DNA from: Micromonospora matsumotoense
GTDB lineage: Bacteria > Actinomycetota > Actinomycetes > Mycobacteriales > Micromonosporaceae
Length of the DNA stretch: 64,000 nucleotides
Assembly (NCBI RefSeq): GCF_900091525.1
Contig: NZ_FMCU01000023.1
Coordinates: 20,379-84,378, forward strand
Direction of reading: 5' to 3'
The position numbers and the translations under genes were made by a program. Each line of letters starts with the position of its first letter. The first letter of the stretch is position 1. Positions 7,950-17,672 of the stretch are shown here, piece after piece. Below the pieces are notes generated by a model, which searched no databases, was not told where the DNA came from, and saw nothing but the letters and a program-made list of their open reading frames with translations.

Positions 7950-8854
7950 CGGTCCGTCTCGCCTTCCTCATCGGTGCGGTGGATGGTGCGGAACAGCTCC
8001 CGACAGCGCTCCTGCTGCGCCGCCAGCTCGGGGCCCAGCAGCTCGCGCAGCCGCGCGAAGACGCCGTCCATCCCGGCCGGGTCGCCGCCGGTGAGCGCGC
8101 TGAGCCCGGCCAGCGAGTCGGCGAGCGCCGCGCGGGCCGGCGCCGCGCCCGGGTTGGCCGACTGGATCTCGCCGTAGACCTCGGGACGGCCGCCGAGCAC
8201 CCGGGCCAGCAGCGCGAGCAGCACCCGGTGCGTCGGCGGCGCGGTGGCCACCAGCGTGCGGACGTCCACGTCCAGCCGCGACAGGGCCAGCCCGAACGCG
8301 AGGATCACCGCGTGGGTCAGGGCCTGGGTGGCCGCGGTCGTCCGGTCGTGCTCCGCCGCGGTGAACCGCACCGGGCGCCCGCCGCCGTGCTCGACCAGCC
8401 GCAGCAGCGCGGCGACGCCGGGCCCGTCCCGGGTGACCACGGCGGCCACCGGGCGGCCGGTCATCCCGGCGGCGGGCGCGAACATCGGGTTGAGCCCGAC
8501 GTGCTCGACGCCGGGGGCGCGGGCGGCGAGTTCGGCGGCCATCCCGGTCCGGACCGACAGCGTGTCGGCGAGCAGCGCGTCCGGGCGCATCAGCCGGGTC
8601 ACCGGCCCGACCGCCCGGATCGCCACCGCCTCGTGCACGGCCAGTAGCACGAGGTCCGCCTCGGCCAGCGCCGCCGCCAGCTCGGGACCGGGCGCGGTGA
8701 CGTCGGCCCGCAGGCACTCGCCGGGCTGCTCCGACGGCGGTGCGACGTCCACGACCAGCGTGTCGCTGCCCGCCGCCCGGAGCAGGCCGGTGAACATGCC
8801 GCCCACCGCCCCGCTTCCGCCGACGACGACGCTGCGGGCGAACTCGGTCAGCAC
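7946..8854 (-). CDS. cmlC: 4-amino-4-deoxyprephenate dehydrogenase (TyrA-like)
   Basis: 302-aa NAD(P)-dependent dehydrogenase of the prephenate dehydrogenase family. It should oxidatively decarboxylate 4-amino-4-deoxyprephenate to p-aminophenylpyruvate, which transamination turns into p-aminophenylalanine (PAPA). Evidence: N-terminal Rossmann glycine pattern VVVGGSGAVGGMF, DTLSVRTGMAAEL, HVGLNPMFAPAAG, and a helical C-terminal half. GTG 8854 overlaps the cmlB stop, and the TGA overlaps the cmlD ATG. No dedicated aminotransferase is in the cluster, so a housekeeping one must act. Confidence 0.85.
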   Translation of the reverse strand: MLTEFARSVVVGGSGAVGGMFTGLLRAAGSDTLVVDVAPPSEQPGECLRADVTAPGPELAAALAEADLVLLAVHEAVAIRAVGPVTRLMRPDALLADTLSVRTGMAAELAARAPGVEHVGLNPMFAPAAGMTGRPVAAVVTRDGPGVAALLRLVEHGGGRPVRFTAAEHDRTTAATQALTHAVILAFGLALSRLDVDVRTLVATAPPTHRVLLALLARVLGGRPEVYGEIQSANPGAAPARAALADSLAGLSALTGGDPAGMDGVFARLRELLGPELAAQQERCRELFRTIHRTDEEGETDR

Positions 8855-10908
8855 GCGTCCGCCACCGTGGTGCTGTCCAGTGCGGACACCATCGCACGGG
8901 CCTTGACCACCGTCTCGGTGAACTCCTCCTCCTGGTCGGAGAGCGAGACGATCGCGCCGCCGACACCGAACTCGGCCTGCCCGGCGGCCAGCACGATGGT
9001 CCGGATGATGATGCTGAGATCGGCGGCGCCGCTCAGCGCGAACCAGCCGAGCGCGCCGGAGTAGACGCCGCGCGGGCCGTCCTCCAGCCGGTCGATGATC
9101 TCCATGGTGCGTTTCTTCGGTGCGCCGGTCATCGAGCCGCCCGGGAACGCCGCCCGGACGCAGGCCGACGTGCTCGTGCCGGGTCGCAGCCGGCCCCGGA
9201 TCGTCGAGACCAGCTGGTGCACCGGCGCGTACGTCTCCACCTCGAACAGCCGGGGCACGTGGACCGAGCCGATCGCGCAGACGCTGTTCAGGTCGTTGCG
9301 GACCAGGTCCACGATCATCAGGTTCTCGGCGCGGTCCTTCTCTCGCCCGGCCAGGTCCGCGCGGAGCATCTCGTCCTCCTCGGACGTACCGCCGCGGGGT
9401 CTGGTGCCCTTGATCGGTTTGGACTCCACGCCGCCGGCCGCATCGATGGTGAGGAACCGCTCCGGCGACGCGCTGAGCACCGCCAGCTCGGGGAACTCCA
9501 GCAGCGCGCCGTACGGCACCGGGCTGATCGCCCGCAGCGACGAGTAGAGCGGCAGGGCCGCCGCCTCGGTCGGGGTGGTGACCATGTTGGTCAGGCAGAT
9601 CTCGTACGACTCCCCGTTGCGGATCTCCCGCAGGCACTCGTCGATCCGCTTGAGATAGGCGTCCTTGTTCAGGCGGGCCGTCGCGTCCGGCCCGAAACCG
9701 GCGGCCTGCTCGGACGCGCCGAACGCCACCGCGGGCGTCTGGTCCGCCGGTGCGTGCCCGGCCAGCGCGGTGAGCGCCGCGGCGGTCTCGGCCAGCCAGG
9801 CCCGTGCGCCGTCGTCGTGCCCGCGGCGGTCCAGGGCCAGCAGGTAGCAGCAGCCGTCGTGGTGGTCCAGGACGATCGCGCGGTCGGCGAACAGCAGCGC
9901 GGCGTCCGGGTGCGGCGAGCGGTGCGCGGGTTCGCCGCCGGTCTCGGCCTTCAGCTCGTACCCGAGATAACCGACGTAGCCCAGGTTGAACTCGAACGGC
10001 AGGCCCGGTATGGCCGGCACCCGCCGCAGGTCGAGCTGTTCCTCCAGGTAGGAGAAGAACGGGCGGCGGAGCTCGGTGGTGGCGCCGGCGGAGTCCCGGA
10101 CCCGGACCACGCCGTCGGTGACCCGGTAGGTGACGTACTCGGCGAGCGGGCCGCGGTCGTCGCCGAGGAACGAGAAGCGGGAGGCGCCGTCCAGGACGGC
10201 GCTGCTGTCCAGCCAGAACGACGCGCCGGAGCCGGGCAGGCAGGCGCGGCGCACCTCCTCGGCGTCCGGCAGCTCGTCCACCCGGCGTACGCGGACGTCG
10301 TACGACGGTGCCGTCGCGCCGCTCCGCGCCCGGTTGTGCGCGACGGCCAGGTCGCGGAAGTTGGCGATGATCTCGCGGCCGAAGTCGCTGCCGATCGACT
10401 CCGGGTGGAACTGGACGCCCCACAGCGGCTTCTCGCGATGCCGCAGCCCCATCACCACGCCGTCGTCGCTCCAGGCCAGCGGTTCCAGCTCGGCGGGCAG
10501 GTCGGTGGCGGCCAGCGAGTGATAGCGCACCGCGACGAACGGCGACGGCAGGCCGCGGAACACGTCCTCGCCGGTGTGCCGCACCTCGGAGATCCGGCCG
10601 TGCATCGGTTCCGGCGCCAGGCCGATGATCCCGCCGAAGAACTGGGCGATGCCCTGGTGGCCGAGGCAGACGCCGAGGACGGGCAGGCCGCTCTCGGCGA
10701 TCGCCCGGCGGCTGATGCCGAAGTCCCGCGACCGCTCCGGTGTGCCGGGGCCCGGCGACACCACGATCGCGTCGAAGCTGTCGAGCGGCAGGCGGGACCA
10801 GTCGGCGTCGTTCGGCACCACGACCGGCGGCTGCCCGGTCGCCTCACCGATGTACTGGTACAGGTTGAAGGTGAACGAGTCGTAGTTGTTGATCAGAAGA
10901 GTGCGCAC
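8848..10908 (-). CDS. cmlB: Fused aminodeoxychorismate synthase (PabA-PabB)
   Basis: 686-aa fusion that aminates chorismate to 4-amino-4-deoxychorismate. Residues ~1-190 form a class I glutamine amidotransferase (INNYDSFTFN, nucleophile in GVCLGHQGIAQ near residue 78, VQFHPES). The rest is a PabB/TrpE chorismate-binding domain (SPERFL, KPIKGTRPRGG, NLMIVDLVRNDL, FPGGSMTGAPKKRTMEI). GTG 10908 is chosen because the protein then begins at RTLLINNYDSF; the upstream in-frame start would overlap cmlA. It lies 19 bp after cmlA in the operon. It is also called pabAB. A folate-type role is less likely given its neighbours. Confidence 0.9.
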   Translation of the reverse strand: MRTLLINNYDSFTFNLYQYIGEATGQPPVVVPNDADWSRLPLDSFDAIVVSPGPGTPERSRDFGISRRAIAESGLPVLGVCLGHQGIAQFFGGIIGLAPEPMHGRISEVRHTGEDVFRGLPSPFVAVRYHSLAATDLPAELEPLAWSDDGVVMGLRHREKPLWGVQFHPESIGSDFGREIIANFRDLAVAHNRARSGATAPSYDVRVRRVDELPDAEEVRRACLPGSGASFWLDSSAVLDGASRFSFLGDDRGPLAEYVTYRVTDGVVRVRDSAGATTELRRPFFSYLEEQLDLRRVPAIPGLPFEFNLGYVGYLGYELKAETGGEPAHRSPHPDAALLFADRAIVLDHHDGCCYLLALDRRGHDDGARAWLAETAAALTALAGHAPADQTPAVAFGASEQAAGFGPDATARLNKDAYLKRIDECLREIRNGESYEICLTNMVTTPTEAAALPLYSSLRAISPVPYGALLEFPELAVLSASPERFLTIDAAGGVESKPIKGTRPRGGTSEEDEMLRADLAGREKDRAENLMIVDLVRNDLNSVCAIGSVHVPRLFEVETYAPVHQLVSTIRGRLRPGTSTSACVRAAFPGGSMTGAPKKRTMEIIDRLEDGPRGVYSGALGWFALSGAADLSIIIRTIVLAAGQAEFGVGGAIVSLSDQEEEFTETVVKARAMVSALDSTTVADAC

Positions 10909-10927
10909 GGAGGAGGCACCTCGTCTC

Positions 10928-12511
10928 TCAGATGGGCAGCGTCCGGCGCAGGTGCAGCCGCTCGGCGGTGCCACCCTTGTCCCGGACGTGCTGCACGAGA
11001 AGATCGCTGTCCACGATGGCCGGATGGCTTTCGTCGTAGTCGATGGCCATCACGATGCCCATCCACGGTTCGAGGCCCATCGCGTAGACGTAGACCGAGC
11101 CGGGCTCCAGCGTCTCGACGATCTCCCGGGCCTGCGGGAAGTTGGAACCGTTCAGGCGGCGGCTCTGGTCGGTACGGCGGTCCAGCGGTTCGCCGTACAG
11201 CGGGCCGTAGATCCAGCTGGCCGCCGCGCCGGTGCTCTCCATGCCGATGAACACGGTGTCCACCGGGCCGATCACCTCGGCGACCTTCGCATACATGGTC
11301 GGAGCGATGTTCGTGGAGTCGGCGGCGAACAGCACCGAGCGCTCGCCGAACCGCAGCAACCAGCCGGTCTTGCTGCGGATGCGCAGGTCGCCGTGCTCGC
11401 CCAGGAATGGCAGCGCGACCACCTCGGCGGAACCGCAGGGCAGCGTCTCCAGGTCGTCCACCTCGACGACGTCGCGGAAGCCGAGCCGCCGCAGGATGCC
11501 GCCCAGCCCTGGGTCCACCAGGCTGGCATTGGAGGAGCGCGGCACCAGGACCCGGCCGACCCGGTGCCGGATGCGCAGCAGGGTCTCGAACAGCATGTGG
11601 TCCTGGTGGTTGTGGGTGATCAGCAGGTGGTCGATGCGGTCCGGCAGGTCGGCGAAGGTGAACCGGCCCGGCGCGCCACCGGGATACCCGGCGTAGCTCA
11701 GCACCGGGTCCACCAGGAACGTCGTGCCCTCGTACCGGGCGAACACGCAGGCGTGGCCGGCGTATTCGAGGACGTCGTCGCCGGCCGGTGGCCCGGCCGG
11801 TTCCGGCGCCGGCTCGAAGTACGCCCGGAACCGCCCGGCCCGCTCGCCGTGCAGCCCGAGCCGCGCCGCCAACTCGTCCAGTTCGTCCGCGGTCAGGTTC
11901 CCGCGGAAGATCGTGTCGAGCAGCGGGGAGTTCAGCGGTACGTCGATCAGCAGCTGGTCCGGTGTGTACTCCAGCATCGGCGTGGTGAGCGCAAACTCCC
12001 GGGCGTCCTCGGTGATCGGCCGGAGCCGCACCTGCTGCCAGGATTCGTCGTAGTACTCGGACGCGTACATCAGCGGTTCGATGAACCGGTAGTCGGCGGT
12101 GCGGTTGTCCCGCCCGTAGAACACCTCCACCCGTCCGGCCAGCGGACGCGGCAGCTCCTGGTAGACGTCGTCGAGGCATTCGCCGCGCCGCCGGGGCAGG
12201 ATCTCCTCCTCCAGCTGCCGGATCGCCTCGAACAGCTCGTCCAGCCGTTCCCGCCGGGGTGCGGTCTCCCGGTACCAGTCCCGGATGGCGTCGTGGTGCT
12301 CGTGGGCGTGAATCCACGGGCCGCCGTGCATCCGGCGCTGGCGGACCGCCGTCGCGTGGACCTGCGGATTGTCGAGGTAGCTCTCGACGATCCGGGTGAA
12401 CCGGTTGTGGGCGAACCGGGCGAGGACCTGCGGCGGCAGCAGGTACGACCAGCCGTACCACCCGGCGATGACCGGTTCGGCCGCGACGTTCTGACGTAGC
12501 GAGTAGCGCAT
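10928..12511 (-). CDS. cmlA: Diiron beta-hydroxylase of NRPS-bound p-aminophenylalanine
   Basis: 527 aa. CmlA is an oxygen-dependent diiron enzyme with a metallo-beta-lactamase fold that hydroxylates PAPA while tethered to CmlP, giving the benzylic alcohol of chloramphenicol. The metal motif HNHQDH covers residues 300-305. The lactamase-type C-terminal domain also has DPVLSYAGYPGG and LFAADSTN. The N-terminal ~240 residues (WYGWSYLLPP, GRDNRTADYRFIEPLMYA) belong to the CmlA-specific domain that docks the carrier. ATG 12511 lies 22 bp after the cmlP stop. Confidence 0.95.
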   Translation of the reverse strand: MRYSLRQNVAAEPVIAGWYGWSYLLPPQVLARFAHNRFTRIVESYLDNPQVHATAVRQRRMHGGPWIHAHEHHDAIRDWYRETAPRRERLDELFEAIRQLEEEILPRRRGECLDDVYQELPRPLAGRVEVFYGRDNRTADYRFIEPLMYASEYYDESWQQVRLRPITEDAREFALTTPMLEYTPDQLLIDVPLNSPLLDTIFRGNLTADELDELAARLGLHGERAGRFRAYFEPAPEPAGPPAGDDVLEYAGHACVFARYEGTTFLVDPVLSYAGYPGGAPGRFTFADLPDRIDHLLITHNHQDHMLFETLLRIRHRVGRVLVPRSSNASLVDPGLGGILRRLGFRDVVEVDDLETLPCGSAEVVALPFLGEHGDLRIRSKTGWLLRFGERSVLFAADSTNIAPTMYAKVAEVIGPVDTVFIGMESTGAAASWIYGPLYGEPLDRRTDQSRRLNGSNFPQAREIVETLEPGSVYVYAMGLEPWMGIVMAIDYDESHPAIVDSDLLVQHVRDKGGTAERLHLRRTLPI

Positions 12512-12533
12512 GGTGACAGCCGCTCCGTTCCGG

Positions 12534-15290
12534 TCAGCGCCGCGACGACGCGTGGACTGAGCCGAGCAACCGGCCGAGGATGTCGTGCTCGACCTCGCGG
12601 TGAGCGGTGGGCCAGCCCGGTCCGCTCAGCGCCGCCTGCATGGCGGCCAGCAGCGGCGGCGAAACCTCGCCGCCGGCGCGGACCCGCTCGAACCACTCCG
12701 CCGGTTCCACCACGTCGGCCGCCGTCAGCCCGGCGTGCGCCAGCAGCTCACCGAGGGGGTACGTCCGGTGGACCACGACCGCGGACCGGGCGTCCGGACC
12801 GGGCCCGATGCCCGCCAGCAGCGTCCCGGCCAGCGTGCCGACGTCGCAGACCGGCACGTGCCCGGTGATCCGGGGCATCACGCCGACCCGGCGCGCGGTC
12901 CCGATCAGCGCGGTGAACCAGTCGTCCTTCAGGTGGTCGTGATCCTCCGGCCGGTGCCCGTAGACCAGGCCGGGCCGGTAGTGGGCGACCGCGCAGCCGA
13001 GGCCGGCCAGGGTGTTCACGTGCTCCTCGGCGATCAGTTTGGACCGCGAGTACGGGTCTCCGGCCGCGGTCAGCGCCGCCGCCGACAGCGGCCCGAACTC
13101 GCGCCCCGCCGAGGCGGCCGACAGGAACGCGAACGACCGGGCGCCCAGCGCCGCCGCGCCGCGGACCACCAGCGTGGTGTTGCGCACGCTGCCGGTCAGG
13201 TGGCTGTCCAGCGGCAGCAGGTGGTTGACCTGGTAACCGCAGTGCAGCACCGCGTCGAGCGCCGGTCCACGCCGCCGGTCAATCCACTGTTCCAGCTCGG
13301 CGTAGGTGATCGCCCGCACCCGGGCGTAGTCGGCCGCGGCCCGGCCGAACCGGGCCCGATGCCCGGTGAGCACCCGCTCCGGGTCGCCGGTGGCGACCAC
13401 CAGCACGCCGCGACCGGCGGTGAGCAGCCGGTCGAGCACGTGCCCGCCGATGAACCCGGACGCGCCGGTGAGCAGCACCGCCCGGTCTCCGATCGCGGGG
13501 TCCGGATCGTGCCGGGTGTCCCGGCGCAGCGTCGGCAGCTCGGCGCGCAGGGCGTCGCGGTCCCGCTCGACCCGGTGCAGCAGCGTCTCCGCCGGGGAGG
13601 CCGCCGCAGCGACGGTCCCACCGCCCAGATGCCGGACGAACGTGGCCGGTACGAAGTCGTAGTCCATTGCGGCGAACGCGGCCTCGACGGCATGCTCGCC
13701 GTGCGCCTCGGAGAGCTTGACCTGGATCTGGATCATGGCGAGCGAGCTGCCGCCCGCGTCGAAGATGGACGTCTCCGGGTCGATCTCCCGGCCCAGGACG
13801 GCGGTCACCACGCCGAGCACCTGCGCCAGGACGGCCGCGTCCGCGTCGTCCTCCGCCGGTGCCGGGGTGTCGAGCCGGTCCCGCAGCGCGTTGCGGTCCA
13901 CCTTGCCGCCCGGGGTCAGCGGCAGCTCGCCGGTCAGCACGACGTGGTCGGGCGCCTCCCAGACCGGCACCAGGCCGCGGATGCGGGCCATCAGCGATTC
14001 CGGGGTGTCCGCGCCCTCGCCGGTGGTGACCAGCAGGATCGTCTCGTCCCGCCGGATCAGCGCCACGTCGCGGCCCAGATGCCGGGCGAGCAGCGACTCG
14101 ACGTGCGCCAGGTTCACCCGGTGGCCGAGGCGTTTGATCTGCTCGTCGTTGCGCCCGACGTAGGCGAGCCGGCCGTCGGGCGCCAGGGTCACCACGTCGC
14201 CGGTGGCGTAGGCGGGGGAGCCCTCGTACGTCCGGAACACGTCGTTCTCGGTTCCGGTCGCCCCGGCGTAGCCCAGCGCGACGCCGTCGCCGACGATGAT
14301 CAGCTCGCCTGTGCCCGCGGTGGCGTACGCGCCGGTCTCCGGGTCGCGGACGACGGCCCGGAAACCGTCGTTCGGGGTGCCGATCGTGTTCTCGAACTCG
14401 GTCAGCTCGGCCAGCGAGAAGCAGACGGTGGCCTCGGTCGGGCCGTACGCGTTGAACACCCGGCCGTGCCGGGCCGCCTCGCGGTACTCGTTCTCGCCCA
14501 GCGCCTCCCCGCAGAACTGCACCTTGCGGATGCGCCCGCGGGCCGCCGCGTCGAGCCGCGCGTAGACCGACGGCGGGATCATCGCCAGGTCGGCGCCGTG
14601 CGCGGCCAGGTGCCGCGAGACGGAACCCAGCCAGGAGACCCCGTCCTGAGCCGGTACGACGAGGGTGGCGCCGGCGTACAACGCGCCGAGGATCTCGGTG
14701 ATCGACGCGTCGAACGAGAGCGACCCGAACTGCAGGACGTCGTCGTCCGGAGTGATGTCGAGCCGCCGCCGCAGCGACCGGCACAGGTTGAGCAGCCCGC
14801 CGTGCCCGACGTCCACGAGCTTGGGGTTGCCGGTCGAGCCGGAGGTGAAGATGGAGTACGCGACCCGGGACCGGGTCGTCTCACCGGCCGGCGCTGCCTC
14901 GGCGGGCCAGCCCACGTCACCGGCGTGCAGCGCGGCGATCCCGGCCCGCTCGGCCCGCAGCAGCGCAGCCCGGTCGAAGCAGACCAGCAGGCCCGCCTCG
15001 GCGACCCGGGCGAACTCGACGAACCGGTCGGCGGGCAGGCCGGGGTTCATCGGCGTGTACACGCCGTGGCTGCGCATCACGGCGAGCGCCCAGACCGTGG
15101 CCTCGATCGTGTGCTCCCCGGCGACCAGGACCCGGCGTCCGGGCGGGCACTCACGGCCGATCCGGGCGGCGAGCGCGCCCGTGACCCGGTCGAGTTCCTG
15201 GTAGGTCCAGCTACGCCCGGCGGTCCGCAGCGCGGTCCGGTCGCGATGCCGCCGGAAGAGGTCGGTCAACAGGTCAGGGAGTTCCACCAC
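12534..15290 (-). CDS. cmlP: Monomodular NRPS (A-T-reductase) activating p-aminophenylalanine
   Basis: 918 aa. Adenylation domain: IFTSGSTGNPK, NAYGPTEATVCFSLAEL, YATGDVVTLAPDGRL, PLTPGGKVDRNAL. A thiolation domain has FDAGGSSLAMIQ, with the phosphopantetheine serine near residue 514. From about residue 603 there is a thioester-reductase-type domain (VLLTGASGFIGGHVLD, YSRSKLIAEEH). It has no condensation domain. It holds PAPA for CmlA and releases the hydroxylated product, by family logic reductively. GTG 15290 has AGGAG upstream and overlaps the cmlH stop by 17 bp. A phosphopantetheinyl transferase from elsewhere is required. Confidence 0.95.
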   Translation of the reverse strand: MVELPDLLTDLFRRHRDRTALRTAGRSWTYQELDRVTGALAARIGRECPPGRRVLVAGEHTIEATVWALAVMRSHGVYTPMNPGLPADRFVEFARVAEAGLLVCFDRAALLRAERAGIAALHAGDVGWPAEAAPAGETTRSRVAYSIFTSGSTGNPKLVDVGHGGLLNLCRSLRRRLDITPDDDVLQFGSLSFDASITEILGALYAGATLVVPAQDGVSWLGSVSRHLAAHGADLAMIPPSVYARLDAAARGRIRKVQFCGEALGENEYREAARHGRVFNAYGPTEATVCFSLAELTEFENTIGTPNDGFRAVVRDPETGAYATAGTGELIIVGDGVALGYAGATGTENDVFRTYEGSPAYATGDVVTLAPDGRLAYVGRNDEQIKRLGHRVNLAHVESLLARHLGRDVALIRRDETILLVTTGEGADTPESLMARIRGLVPVWEAPDHVVLTGELPLTPGGKVDRNALRDRLDTPAPAEDDADAAVLAQVLGVVTAVLGREIDPETSIFDAGGSSLAMIQIQVKLSEAHGEHAVEAAFAAMDYDFVPATFVRHLGGGTVAAAASPAETLLHRVERDRDALRAELPTLRRDTRHDPDPAIGDRAVLLTGASGFIGGHVLDRLLTAGRGVLVVATGDPERVLTGHRARFGRAAADYARVRAITYAELEQWIDRRRGPALDAVLHCGYQVNHLLPLDSHLTGSVRNTTLVVRGAAALGARSFAFLSAASAGREFGPLSAAALTAAGDPYSRSKLIAEEHVNTLAGLGCAVAHYRPGLVYGHRPEDHDHLKDDWFTALIGTARRVGVMPRITGHVPVCDVGTLAGTLLAGIGPGPDARSAVVVHRTYPLGELLAHAGLTAADVVEPAEWFERVRAGGEVSPPLLAAMQAALSGPGWPTAHREVEHDILGRLLGSVHASSRR

Positions 15291-16416
15291 TTGCTCCTAT
15301 TCGCTGCTCAAGTCGGTAAAGGACGTCGGTCGCGGTGCCCGGGGAGAGGAAGCCCGGCTTGTACTGCATCCGCAGCAGGGGCGGGCCCGGCCAGGACCGG
15401 TCGGCGAGGAACTTGAGATCCTCGAAGACGCGGGCGCTGCGGACCGGTATCCAGCGCCACCGGCCGGGCTCGGGGCGCATGAACGTGGTGTCGGAGACGA
15501 CGATCCGGGGCATCCGGCCGCGGGTGAACGCGCGGGCCAGGGCGCCGATGCCGGACATCGTGAACCGGCCCAGCGCCTCCTGCGCCTCCCGGGTCTTCGC
15601 GAAGTGCTCCGGCGTGTACTGCGCCGCGTCACCGGCCCGGACGACGAGCGGCTTGATCTCGACGTAGTAGCCGCCCTTCGTGGCGAAATCCCAGCGGGAG
15701 TACGGGTACTGGAGGATCAGGCCGCCGCCCAGGACCGGGAGCAGCGCATCGGTGACCGCGCTGAGCAGCTCGTCGAACGTGACGCCCGCGCGCAGCGGCA
15801 GCCACCGTTCGTCCGACGCGGAGATCGTCGGGATGCCCTTGCGGCCCGGTTCGGGCAGGTCGCCGAGGGCCCGGACCACCTCGTCCGGGTCGGCGGCGGG
15901 CAGCGCGGCGTACTGCCGGACGGTCCGCTCGTGGTGGCGGTACCGGGAGCCGGGGCGGCCCGGCGGTTCGTCGCCGCGCAGCCAGGCCCGGACGTGCCGG
16001 AGCAGGTCAACGACGTCGGTGCCGTCCACGATCAGATGGCTGAACTTGACGAACACCACGTACTCGCCGTCACCGGCGGACCAGAGCGCGAGGTGCGCCG
16101 CCTCGTCGAGCCGCAGCGGGTGGCTGTTGTGATAGCCGGTGACCAGCTCCGCCGGGTCGCCGATGACCGGTTCCGGCCGCGGCGCGAACGTGACCACCAC
16201 GTCCCGTTCGGCGACCTCGACCAGGTCGGCCAGCGCCCGGGTCAGCCCGAGCCGGGTGACCAGATCCCGCCAACCGGCCGCGTCCGCCGCGCGGGCCGGA
16301 TCGACGGTCCCGGCGAAGGCGGTGCACGGGTTGACGTCGCAGTCCATGCCGAGGTCCGCGAGGAAGCTGTAGATGTCGCGGACGGCGGTCGCGCCGGGCC
16401 GCAGGCGGGTGGTCAT
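15274..16416 (-). CDS. cmlH: Condensation-like acyltransferase
   Basis: 380 aa. FVKFSHLIVDGTDVVDLLRH contains the HxxxDG motif of the condensation/acyltransferase superfamily. Other features include LQYPYSRWDFATKGGYYVEI. In the chloramphenicol pathway CmlH is proposed to move the dichloroacetyl group from its carrier onto the amine. That role is inferred from family and context rather than a specific residue match. The ATG overlaps the cmlI stop (ATGA), and its 3' end overlaps cmlP, so the three are translationally coupled. Confidence 0.8.
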   Translation of the reverse strand: MTTRLRPGATAVRDIYSFLADLGMDCDVNPCTAFAGTVDPARAADAAGWRDLVTRLGLTRALADLVEVAERDVVVTFAPRPEPVIGDPAELVTGYHNSHPLRLDEAAHLALWSAGDGEYVVFVKFSHLIVDGTDVVDLLRHVRAWLRGDEPPGRPGSRYRHHERTVRQYAALPAADPDEVVRALGDLPEPGRKGIPTISASDERWLPLRAGVTFDELLSAVTDALLPVLGGGLILQYPYSRWDFATKGGYYVEIKPLVVRAGDAAQYTPEHFAKTREAQEALGRFTMSGIGALARAFTRGRMPRIVVSDTTFMRPEPGRWRWIPVRSARVFEDLKFLADRSWPGPPLLRMQYKPGFLSPGTATDVLYRLEQRIGASGGTP

Positions 16417-17399
16417 CGGGCCTCCGTCGTGCCCCAGCCGAACTCGACCTGGTCGAGAACGTCCATCTCGGACAGCAGCGTGTGGATGCCGGAGTGGTCC
16501 TGCACCAGGTGGGTGCCGCCCTGCTCCTCACGCACCTCGGCGGCGGCACTCTCCCAGCCCGGTACCCGTTCGAACGCGGCGATCGTCTCCCAGGTGGTGA
16601 AGTCGGGGGCGACGAACGCCTCCAGCCCGGCCACCACCGTGCCGAGCAGGAACCGGCGCCGGTCCGCCGGCAGCGCCTCGTAGACCTGCTTCATCATCTC
16701 GCCGGAGATCGAGGCGTGGCAGTACTCGTCGCGGTTGTGCAGCCTCACCGTGGTCGAGTTGACCACCTGGATCTGCTGGTCGTCCGCGAGCAGGTCCAGG
16801 TACGCGTTGATCGAGATCTCGGCGACCGTGGCGAAGCCCAGCGTGGTCAGGCTCCGCTGCCACGGTTCGGTGCAGCGGTCCAGGTGCGCCTGGTGGATCT
16901 GGGTGATGTGCGAGTCCGGCAGCACGCGGTCGGCGAAGTCGCCGCGGCGCATCCGACGGGTCACCGCGCTGCCGTTGATGTGCATCAGCGTGTGGTACTG
17001 CTCGTCCACCATCGCCTGCGCCACAGCCAGCTCCAGGTCCTGACCGCCGAGGCCCGGGTACGCGCCGCCGATGACCAGTTCGAACGCCGGGTTGGCGATC
17101 CGCTGCTCGATCAGCACGGTGTTCCGGTTGTACGCGACCCAGCCCCAGCTCAGCAGCCGCGAGCGGGCCTCGTCGGACAGCTGCTCCCAGATCGGGTGCG
17201 CCCGGAACGGGACCATGTCGTCGCGGAAGTCCGGTCGGGCGTGGTCGAACAGCGCGTACACGTCCGGCTCGTCGCGTTTCACTGCGGCCCGCCGGTGCCA
17301 GTTGCCGACGAGCCGTTTGATGACGGCGTTCTCGGCGGGGTCGTCCGGGTCGAATGCCGGCAGCTGGCCGATCCGGACATGCCCTTCGTCGTCACGCAC
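16413..17399 (-). CDS. cmlI: Diiron arylamine N-oxygenase (AurF/CmlI family)
   Basis: 328 aa. CmlI oxidises the arylamine to the nitro group, the final six-electron step of chloramphenicol synthesis. Conserved carboxylate/histidine motifs of the AurF fold are visible: EQRIANPAFELVIGG, DEQYHTLMH, EISINAYL, RDEYCHASISGEM. GTG 17399 is chosen because GGGAG precedes it by five bases and an upstream in-frame start would intrude on the promoter. It is the first gene of the leftward biosynthetic operon, divergent from the ACP gene across a 273-bp region with a StrR-type operator. Confidence 0.93.
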   Translation of the reverse strand: MRDDEGHVRIGQLPAFDPDDPAENAVIKRLVGNWHRRAAVKRDEPDVYALFDHARPDFRDDMVPFRAHPIWEQLSDEARSRLLSWGWVAYNRNTVLIEQRIANPAFELVIGGAYPGLGGQDLELAVAQAMVDEQYHTLMHINGSAVTRRMRRGDFADRVLPDSHITQIHQAHLDRCTEPWQRSLTTLGFATVAEISINAYLDLLADDQQIQVVNSTTVRLHNRDEYCHASISGEMMKQVYEALPADRRRFLLGTVVAGLEAFVAPDFTTWETIAAFERVPGWESAAAEVREEQGGTHLVQDHSGIHTLLSEMDVLDQVEFGWGTTEAR

Positions 17400-17508
17400 G
17401 ACTGCTCCCGTCTCCTCTTTTCTTTGCGTCCGTCCCTTCTGGTCCGGCGCCTTTCGCAGTCTGGGCATATCGATTGCCGCTCGCAAGGGTGTGCAGATCA
17501 ACGCGGGT

Positions 17509-17537
17509 GTTCAACTGAAAGAACAGGACAGTTGCAC
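17509..17537. promoter_or_regulatory. StrR-type operator in the divergent biosynthetic promoter
   Basis: GTTCAACTG (17509-17517), 11 bp, then CAGTTGCAC (17529-17537). The arms are inverted repeats with one mismatch. The StrR consensus is GTTCGACTG-N11-CAGTCGAAC, with the same arm length and spacing. It lies in the 17400-17672 gap between the leftward cmlI-to-cmlE operon and the rightward ACP-to-cmlS operon. One activator dimer could switch both. I found no second full match near cmlR or the exporter. Confidence 0.7.
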
Positions 17538-17672
17538 GCGCGATTTCTCCGGCATGAACAGCCTTGTGTGCGCTCCGGGACGTCTGACATAAAGATCCAG
17601 GCGCCGGACGGGACATCGCCGGACCGTCGCCGTTATCAGTTCTTTCTTTCGCACTGGAAGGAGGCCCGCAAG

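Noticed and set aside
7946..10423. Very long minus-strand reading frame upstream of cmlC
   Set aside because: Beyond 8854 it is the shadow of cmlB in another frame; cmlC starts at the GTG overlapping the cmlB stop.
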